This document shows positions 7,609 to 12,069 of a DNA stretch of 12,529 bases, piece after piece. Position 1 is the first letter of the stretch. The number at the start of each line of letters is the position of its first letter. The notes beneath the pieces are model-generated. The model ran no database searches and was not told the origin of the DNA. It worked only from the letters and a program-made list of their open reading frames with translations. Origin of the DNA: Scenedesmus sp. ARA3 (Eukaryota; Chlorophyta; Chlorophyceae; Sphaeropleales; Scenedesmaceae); NCBI GenBank assembly GCA_004335835.1, contig RWJK01000598.1, positions 1 through 12,529 on the forward strand, in the 5' to 3' direction. The position numbers and the translations under genes were made by a program.

Positions 7609-10427
7609 AGTAGCAGTGTGCGTCGCCCTCCTTATAAAACGTAGAACTTCATGTGCTGCTGTTGCAGTGGAGTAGTCTCATACCAGATGTCAGCAGCTCA
7701 TGAACAGCACCAGCTCAGCACTCCCTTGCTGCTTCAAAGCACCTCGTCGCCACTGGCAACAGGGCTAACAGCACCAGCAGCCTGGCACAGCAGCACCCAC
7801 CCAGCTGGGTCACACCACCACACCAAAAGGTCAACATAGTTGTTGTGCCCAGTCACAGACGCACCTGCCAGCCCGCACAGCAGCAGGTAGCTGCGCCGCC
7901 GGTAGCCAAACAGCACCATCAGCCTGCCGCCACAAGCACCCAGCTCAGGCGGGGTCACACCACCACACCACCACACAACCAGCTGCGCATATCCAGCCCA
8001 CCACGCCTCACCTGCCAGCCCGCACAGCAGCAGGTAGCTGCGCCGCCGGTACCCAAACAGCGGCACGCTGTCACTGATGAAGCCGTACAACGGCTTGACC
8101 ACCCAGGGCAGCCCCGCCAGGCCCACCAGCACTGCCACCTGCGCAATTTGAAAGCATGGTTTTAGGGTTCTGCAGATATAGAAAAACACGGGTTGCTTGA
8201 AGCCGTACAGCGGCTTGACCACCCACGGCAGCCCCGCCAGGCCCACCAGCACCGCCACCTGCAGCATTTGCACACAATTCAATTTCAGACAACAAGGGGT
8301 TTGCAAAACCTCACGGCGGCTTGACCACCCACGGCAGCCCCGCCACGCCCACCAGCACCGCCACCTGCAGCACATTGCACACATGAGCTCTGGATCAGAA
8401 CAAATGGGAAGGGTCGACATGCTTTGATGTTTGTGCGACACTGCGCTGGCTCCTCGCCTTCTTGGAAGCAACTGGCTACCTGGTTAGGAAAGTTGCTTCT
8501 GTCATGTAACACGTGTTAACTGCTCAGAGTCGAAGCTCGCTGGGTGTCACCTGTGCTGGCTCCACTCCCAGGTCGTCCTTGAAGAAGAATGACAGCGCCA
8601 GCCGCGACAGCCCCAGGATGCCCTGCACAAAGTACACTGGCAGCAGCAGCAGCAGCAGCAGCGGTGGCGTGCAGGAAATAAGAGATTCGCCTGGCGACGG
8701 CAAGAGGGTGTCTCGCCACCCAATGCTAAATGCTGCTGCGCATTGGGTCGTGCTGTGCAACGACAGCGGCGGCAGCTGGCACTGCCAAGCGGCTGCATGG
8801 CGTAAGGCCCGCTGGCGACGCAACAGCTACATAGATACCACAGGCTGTGCTGCTACATCTGGCACCAGCCACACATAATGCGAATGCAAAGTCAGCTGCT
8901 GCTGGCATCAGCAGTGCCCGGCAGCCGGGCCAGCCAGCTGCATTGCTGTCAGCTGGTGTGCGGCCCGGACACACTGTGTTACCAGCAGCCAACCGCCCCT
9001 TCCAGTGCTGCAGCACTGACATTGCAGCACCCCCCAATCAATTGATCACACATTTCTCTAGCAAGAGGCGAACCCAGAAAGGCAGCCACATTCAAACAAC
9101 CCAAGGTGATTTCTGACCGATGCAGCACTACCCACCCATGGCAATTGCCACCAGCTCTGGTGTCACTCCCAGGCCTAGGTGCCCATTGCTGTCGGCTGGT
9201 ATGCGCCCTAGGCTGCATACTAGCGGCAGCTGGCAGCTAAGTCAGCATCCACCCCTTCCAGTGCTGCAGCGCCACCCACCCATGGAGATAGCCACCAGCT
9301 CTGGTGTCACCTCCAGGCCTAGGTGCCCATTGCTGCCGGCTGGTATGCGCCCTAGGCTACATACTAGCGGCAGCTGGCAACCCTCTGCAGTGCTGGTATG
9401 CAGGCTAAAGAGATTTCCTTGCTGGCTTCGCTGGCTAGACCACATCCCAACAGCAGCCGACCACCCCCTGCTGTGCTGCAGCACTGGCATAGCAGCACCA
9501 CCCACCCATAGAGATTGCCACCAGCTCTGGTGTCACCTCCAGGCCTAGGTATGGCACCCGCAGCTTCTTGTTGCGCCTGCCTGGCTTGCTGCTGCTGCTG
9601 CCGTCTGCGTGCTCTTTTGCAAGCAGCCACGCCTCAGGCGTCTCTGCGGCACACACAGGTACAGCATGTAGTATTCAAGTTGCTGCGCTCTGCAGGATTC
9701 ACACATACAGCATGTAGCACATAAATTGCTTGCTCTCTGCAGGACACACACATACAGCATGTAGCACATACATTGCTTGCTCTCTGCAGGACACACCCAT
9801 ACAGCATGTAGCATGCTGAGCGTTTGCAGGATTGGCTGTGGCCTGGAATGTGCTGGTGCTCCTTGGGATGCTATGATCGCACTGCAGTGCAACGTAGTGT
9901 AATGTGCTGGTGCTGTGGGAGCATGGATGCATCACACATCAGGGGCAGCAGGAAGCTGAATTGGTCAATAAGCATGTGCTTCTACTGCACTGCAGGACAG
10001 ATGGAAGCAATCCAAGGTGTGCAGGCGTGTACCTGAAAACTCAGCACCTGCTAGCAAGCTGATCTGTGACCACCCCAACACATGAAATAAGCAGCCTACC
10101 CTTACAGATCAAAATTGAACATTGCTGCCGGCTGCTGTGCTGCGGTGCTTTCCTGCAAGCAGCTGCTGCTGCCGCCTGCCTACCTGTTGGCTGGTGGTGC
10201 CCATCCTCCGGCAAAGAGCACACCCTGCTGCTGTTGTCTTTGCGCTTCATGCTAGTGCTTAAGAAGGTGCCATGCCTAGTCATCCTGCTTGTTGAACTGC
10301 TGTGTAATAGCTGCAACCGCTGCTGCTGCTGCTGCTGCTGATGGTGGAGCCTGCACCAGCGTTGCTGAGGCAGGGTGGTGTGGGCACATGGCTGGGAAGC
10401 AGCAGCAGGCGCTCTGCACCCCAGCAT
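2703..10427 (-). CDS. FBT: Plastid folate-biopterin transporter, BT1 family (10 exons, 637 aa)
   Basis: This is a major-facilitator-type carrier of the BT1 family. Plant and cyanobacterial members move folates across the plastid envelope or plasma membrane by proton-coupled transport. CDS, minus strand: join 10427-10184, 9643-9506, 8636-8551, 8138-8012, 7551-7406, 5945-5547, 5286-5175, 4251-4064, 3516-3420, 3079-2703. The total is 1,914 nt with frame kept at all nine junctions. Family motifs in order: [13 protein letters not shown] (128-140), [10 protein letters not shown] and GYRRRSY (185-191), SDVVVDS (230-236) with ERARGE (240-245), GSLQSLCW (251-258), FLWQATP (378-383), FTPEFLGR (399-406), YNGVFKKVP (422-430), [16 protein letters not shown] (493-508). 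About twelve membrane segments are expected. A Gln/Ser/Arg-rich N-terminus of about 90 residues looks like a plastid transit peptide. Residues about 308-340 (Ser/Asn/Gly) and the tail from about 562 are low-complexity additions relative to plant homologues, which are usually about 500-560 aa. Exact substrate is inferred from family. Confidence 0.93.
3088..3129. repeat. CAG/CTG microsatellite next to the exon 10 acceptor
   Basis: About 14 triplets, reading CTG on the gene's strand, end eight bases before the exon 10 start at 3079. The remainder of intron 9 (3130-3419) shows no echoes and no coding potential. Confidence 0.95.
3420..3516 (-). CDS. FBT: FBT exon 9: [16 protein letters not shown]
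   Basis: It has 97 nt (32 codons plus one). It encodes [17 protein letters not shown] and [15 protein letters not shown]. Phase and motif spacing to exon 10 require the exon to end ...AACGCAG followed by GCAAGC, a GC-type donor. The acceptor CCAG follows a CTG run. Confidence 0.92.
3517..3546. repeat. CAG/CTG microsatellite next to the exon 9 acceptor
   Basis: A pure triplet run at about 3523-3546 reads CTG on the gene's strand and stops a few bases before the acceptor CCAG of exon 9. Confidence 0.9.
3706..4063 (-). repeat. Intron 8 donor-side echoes of exon 8 (three)
   Basis: Copies of the exon 8 end plus donor begin at 3937, 3821 and 3706, 115-127 bp apart. All end SVILTVLGQ with GTGAGT or GTGGGT donors. 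The 3937 and 3706 copies extend to LSDEL; the 3821 copy has more replacements ([10 protein letters not shown]). AC-rich intron sequence (CAAACACACAAACACAAGGCAG-type) separates and is shared between copies. The rest of the intron, 3547-3705, shows nothing recognisable. Confidence 0.93.
4064..4251 (-). CDS. FBT: FBT exon 8: YNGVFKKVP to LTVLGQ
   Basis: It has 188 nt (two bases plus 62 codons). It encodes [17 protein letters not shown], hydrophobic helices, [16 protein letters not shown] and VILTVLGQ. Acceptor GCAAACAG, donor GTGGGT. Both ends of this exon are echoed: the start in the preceding intron and the end in the following one. Confidence 0.95.
4301..4614 (-). repeat. Intron 7 acceptor-side echoes of exon 8 (three)
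   Basis: Copies of the exon 8 start with acceptor lie at 4301-4352 ([17 protein letters not shown], then diverges), at 4451-4525 (24 codons with the same amino acids as the true exon and six synonymous differences), and as a decayed remnant at 4581-4614 ([13 protein letters not shown]). CAG acceptors precede the first two. The CACCCTTGCAA sequence just inside the intron is also copied. Stretch 4615-4763 between the two arrays shows nothing recognisable. Confidence 0.92.
4759..5174 (-). repeat. Intron 7 donor-side echoes of exon 7 (three)
   Basis: Copies of the exon 7 end plus GTGGGT donor lie at 5052-5090, 4914-4954 and 4764-4804, encoding [13 protein letters not shown]. The true exon has RMQ where all three echoes have RVQ; plant homologues generally have Val there too, so the echoes look more ancestral than the exon at that codon. 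Units are 123-150 bp and include a shared intron segment with ATATCAA-rich sequence and a GGGCCGCT block. Confidence 0.93.
5175..5286 (-). CDS. FBT: FBT exon 7: MFYF and FTPEFLGR
   Basis: It has 112 nt (37 codons plus one). It encodes [19 protein letters not shown], then [18 protein letters not shown]. The acceptor is CCCTGTAG, the only TAG acceptor in the gene; the donor is GTGGGT. Three copies of the last 40 or so bases plus donor follow in the intron. Confidence 0.95.
5287..5546 (-). other. FBT intron 6 (no echoes)
   Basis: It has 260 bp, GTGAGG donor and CTGTAG acceptor. I see no copy of the flanking exon edges, which makes it a useful within-gene contrast to the neighbouring introns. 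It contains an interrupted CAG-rich segment near 5440-5465. Confidence 0.8.
5547..5945 (-). CDS. FBT: FBT exon 6: GSLQSLCW to FLWQ
   Basis: It has 399 nt, exactly 133 codons in phase 0. It begins [18 protein letters not shown], continues SAYFSGSLV, and has the DEQRIV region, then a Ser/Asn/Gly-rich central loop of about 30 residues, then [22 protein letters not shown]. Acceptor GCTGCAG, donor GTGAGG. This is the longest internal exon. Confidence 0.95.
6039..6339 (-). repeat. Intron 5 acceptor-side echoes of exon 6 (three)
   Basis: At the other end of the same intron (5946-7405), copies of the exon 6 start with acceptor lie at 6303-6339, 6171-6211 and 6039-6078. Each begins after TGCAG and encodes AT(A/V)GSLQSLCW. 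Their junctions are 128 and 133 bp apart, and the nearest is 133 bp from the true acceptor. The stretch 6340-6669 between the two arrays holds nothing I recognise. Confidence 0.93.
6670..7405 (-). repeat. Intron 5 donor-side array: six echoes of exon 5, ~122-bp period
   Basis: Exon 5 ends at 7406. Copies of its last 55 or so bases plus the following intron start recur with boundaries at 7280, 7162, 7036, 6915, 6793 and 6670, giving steps of 118-126 bp. Five keep the GTGAG donor; the one at 7280 has AT for GT and is the most decayed. The copies at 7162, 7036 and 6915 still encode [17 protein letters not shown]. The 6793 copy has Asp to His, and the 6670 copy has an in-frame TAG. On the opposite strand the array produces a long but meaningless open frame. 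Confidence 0.95.
7406..7551 (-). CDS. FBT: FBT exon 5: SDVVVDS and ERARGE
   Basis: It has 146 nt (two bases plus 48 codons). It encodes [11 protein letters not shown], then [16 protein letters not shown] and [10 protein letters not shown]. The Asp-rich helix and ERARGE are family hallmarks. The donor is GTGAGA. Six partial copies of this exon's 3' end follow in the intron. Confidence 0.95.
7568..7611. repeat. CAG/CTG microsatellite in intron 4
   Basis: An interrupted triplet run (one CAA) ends about 16 bases before the exon 5 acceptor. It reads CTG on the gene's strand. Confidence 0.9.
7768..7915 (-). repeat. Intron 4 donor-side echo of exon 4
   Basis: The segment 7865-7915 repeats the end of exon 4 ([17 protein letters not shown]) followed by a GTGCGT donor, 147 bp downstream of the real donor. 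The intron sequence after the donor is repeated as well: 7768-7864 resembles 7916-8011 (GGTCACACCACCACACC core). Only one codon differs from the true exon, synonymously (GGG/GGC). The remaining intron stretch 7612-7767 is unremarkable. Confidence 0.9.
8012..8138 (-). CDS. FBT: FBT exon 4: [10 protein letters not shown] and GYRRRSY
   Basis: It has 127 nt (42 codons plus one). It carries [15 protein letters not shown] and [11 protein letters not shown], the cytosolic loop between helices 2 and 3 typical of BT1 proteins. Spacing to PAQ in exon 3 and to SDVVVDS in exon 5 equals that in plant FBT proteins. Acceptor TTGCGCAG, donor GTGAGG. Confidence 0.95.
8199..8364 (-). repeat. Intron 3 acceptor-side echoes of exon 4 (two)
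   Basis: Two copies of the exon 4 start with acceptor precede the real exon. At 8316-8364 the copy reads [16 protein letters not shown] and then runs into GTGAGG. At 8199-8258 it reads [20 protein letters not shown] and then diverges. Both keep CTGCAG before the GTG. The second differs from the true exon at three codons, all synonymous. Confidence 0.9.
8551..8636 (-). CDS. FBT: FBT exon 3: TM1 region, YFVQG motif
   Basis: It has 86 nt. The split Val codon completes VYFVQG, followed by [25 protein letters not shown] sequence. This is the family's best-known N-terminal signature, with the first membrane helix and the KDDLG loop. The acceptor CCAG directly follows a CTG triplet run. The donor is the less usual GTGACA. 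Confidence 0.93.
8641..8662. repeat. CAG/CTG microsatellite next to the exon 3 acceptor
   Basis: Seven triplets reading CTG on the gene's strand end at the CCAG acceptor of exon 3. Confidence 0.9.
8929..9340 (-). repeat. Intron 2 donor-side echoes of exon 2
   Basis: Intron 2 (8637-9505) contains copies of the end of exon 2 plus its donor. The copy at 9280-9331 encodes [12 protein letters not shown] followed by a GTGGGT donor. The copy at 9136-9180 encodes [12 protein letters not shown] with the same donor. A degenerate copy lies near 9029-9055. The intron sequence downstream of the donor is copied too: 8938-9028 resembles 9183-9274. Spacing of the two clear copies is 144 bp. The rest of the intron, about 8665-8930, shows nothing recognisable. 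Confidence 0.85.
9506..9643 (-). CDS. FBT: FBT exon 2: linker and first conserved segment
   Basis: It has 138 nt: AG, 45 codons, then G. It starts after GTGCCGCAG. It encodes a basic linker ([10 protein letters not shown], then a Ser run and RRNKKLR) and ends with [10 protein letters not shown], the segment just before the conserved VYFVQG of the family. The donor GTGGGT at plus 9500-9505 is repeated three times further into the intron. Confidence 0.82.
9644..9830 (-). repeat. Intron 1 acceptor-side echoes of exon 2, 47-bp period
   Basis: Just upstream of exon 2 (minus strand), the block TGTGTGTCCTGCAG followed by AGAGCAAGC recurs. Its CAG/AG junctions lie at 9643 (the true one), 9689, 9736 and 9783, that is steps of 46, 47 and 47 bp, with a degenerate further copy ending near 9830. 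Each copy retains a usable-looking CAG acceptor followed by AG. The intron, 9644-10183, starts GTAGGC. Its remaining part, 9831-10183, holds only a GTGCTGGTGCT-type duplication and nothing coding. Confidence 0.85.
10184..10427 (-). CDS. FBT: FBT exon 1: start codon and predicted transit peptide
   Basis: It encodes 81 codons plus one base. The ATG at 10425-10427 is the first in frame after an in-frame TAA at 10443-10445. The peptide is rich in Ala, Ser, Gln, Arg and His with few acids, and carries a poly-Gln run encoded by the triplet repeat at 10320-10340. The donor GTAGGC (plus 10178-10183) leaves phase 1 (G), which joins the AG of exon 2 as a Glu codon. Exon 1 has no conserved motif, so its edges rest on phase, splice sites and composition. 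An extra upstream exon is possible. Confidence 0.6.
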
Positions 10428-10920
10428 AGCAGTAAATGCTGGTTATAACTCGTATTAAACGATCTATGGTGTCGTCCCATATAGACTTGTGTGCATCATG
10501 GAAAGACAGCACTTCCAAGGCAGCAGTAGATGTTGTAAACTTTACGCTGTTTGCAGGCCGGGAACGTGATGAATCGCAGTGTTGCAGTTCCTTTCATTGA
10601 ACTGGGTCTGAGAGCTGACTGTAAGGATCGTAGGCGCTGAGTTGGTTGTCATCACACGCAAGGCAAGTCCTAGACCGCGCCTGGTCCGAGTGCAGTGCAC
10701 GCATTCGCACGTGCACGCATTTCAATTAGAAGATACCTTTATAGTTTCAACGAAGTTATTGCTCTTACAGGCTGTTTGCAACCACTGCCTTTCCCACAGT
10801 ACAACAGCAGTGCCTGCCACACAACCACAGGAAGTCTGCACACTTGAGCTGATGTTGTTGCAGATGCACTAATCGTAACCTCTACCATATCGACAGTTCA
10901 ATACGTTATTCCATCTACAC
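10428..10920. promoter_or_regulatory. Shared 5' region of two divergent genes
   Basis: The start codons of FBT (-) and the lumen-protein gene (+) are 493 bp apart, head to head. Candidate core elements are CTATATG on the minus strand (plus 10478-10484), about 50 bp from the FBT start, and TTTATAG at 10738-10744 on the plus strand. GTAAGG at 10621 with CTCTTACAG ending at 10770 could bound a 150-bp 5' UTR intron of the plus gene. All of these are motif matches only, without expression data. Confidence 0.4.
10695..10721. promoter_or_regulatory. G-box flanked by an 11-bp direct repeat
   Basis: GTGCACGCATT occurs at 10695-10705 and again at 10711-10721. CACGTG, the G-box core bound by bZIP and bHLH factors in plants and often tied to light responses, sits at 10708-10713 across the gap. 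Position between two divergent plastid-protein genes suggests a shared regulatory site, but binding is inference. Confidence 0.4.
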
Positions 10921-11226
10921 ATGCAGCTTCAGGCCAGCAGCATTGCTGGCTCAGCATGGGCGGTAGGGACCTGCCCCCTGCTAGCACCAGTCAGGTGCTT
11001 CACCAGCTTCAGCAGCAGCAACCACAACAGAAATGCCAAGCAAAGAAGGCACCACCATGCCCTGCAGCGACATAATCAGCATCAGCAGCAGCGTGTTATG
11101 CAGAGGGGTATCTGCACCATTGCCTGGTCATCCATCCAACCCACTGAGCAGCTGCAGCAGCTGCTGCAGCCAGCACAGCAGCATCAGCACCAACCTCTTC
11201 CAAGGCAGCATTCAGGGCATTCTACA

Positions 11227-11259
<33 letters not shown>

Positions 11260-11435
11260 TTAGCCAGCTTGACCAGGCGCCAGGTTGCTGCAGCAGGCTC
11301 GCTGCTGTTAGGTGTTGGGGGTCTGCTGCTGCTGCCTGCTGAGCCAGCACAAGCCAGCAAGCTTGGCGGGCTGGTGGACAGCACATGGGAGGCGATTGGC
11401 GGCGGCCCTGCTGACCTGTCATTCCCTGACGAATG
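10921..11435 (+). CDS. Lumen-protein exon 1: bipartite transit peptide
   Basis: It has 515 nt (171 codons plus two). ATG at 10921 follows an in-frame TAA at 10876-10878 with no ATG between. The donor is GTGAGC. The split TG joins G of exon 2 to make Trp in DEWLGVW. Triplet runs encode Gln-rich segments and a poly-Ser stretch (104-113) in different frames. Confidence 0.85.
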
Positions 11436-11747
11436 GTGAGCGAGCGCAGCAGCAGCAGCAGCAGCAGCAGAAGCAGCAGCATCAGCAGCGGCGGCCTTTT
11501 CACTCTGGCACGGAAAGCAACTGCACGCTGGTGTACAGGAGAGCGATCGCAGGGAGCTAGGGAGCCACCTGTTTGGGTTGGGGTGTCACTGCTATGTGCG
11601 AGGTCCCTAGCTGTGGCTGACTGTACAAGCAGCAGTGATCAGCAGCTGTGGCGTGAGGTGCCTGCCATGGGCTTTGCGGCTGCAGCAGCAGCCTTTCGCC
11701 ACAGTGTGGCCAGCAAGATTGCACCGGCTTAGATATGTAACTGAATC

Positions 11748-11829
<82 letters not shown>

Positions 11830-12025
11830 AGCTTGCAGGCTGGGCGTGTGGGACGTGACCAGCACGCTGGTATCAGTGGAGCTGCCAGAGGACTGAACTA
11901 TGATGCTGATGCTTATGCTGCTGCTGCTGGCCCTGCTCCTGCTGCTGCTGCTGCTGCAGCTTGCAGGCTGGGCGTGTGGGACGTCACCAGCACGCTGGTA
12001 TCAGTAGAGCTTCCAGAGGGCTGAA

Positions 12026-12069
<44 letters not shown>

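Noticed and set aside
6589..7644. Long plus-strand open frame of 351 codons with a repeated Thr/Ser/Pro-rich protein
   Set aside because: It is the reverse strand of the 122-bp exon-echo array in FBT intron 5 and of exon 5. The repetition comes from the array, and the minus strand carries the recognisable protein motif.
7845..8165. Plus-strand open frame rich in Gln, Pro and Ala
   Set aside because: It is antisense to FBT exon 4 and its echo; the conserved GYRRRSY reading is on the minus strand.
3706..9331. CRISPR-like array, because of regularly spaced repeats
   Set aside because: The repeats are pieces of the adjoining exons with splice signals, have no unique spacers of constant length, and the DNA is eukaryotic.
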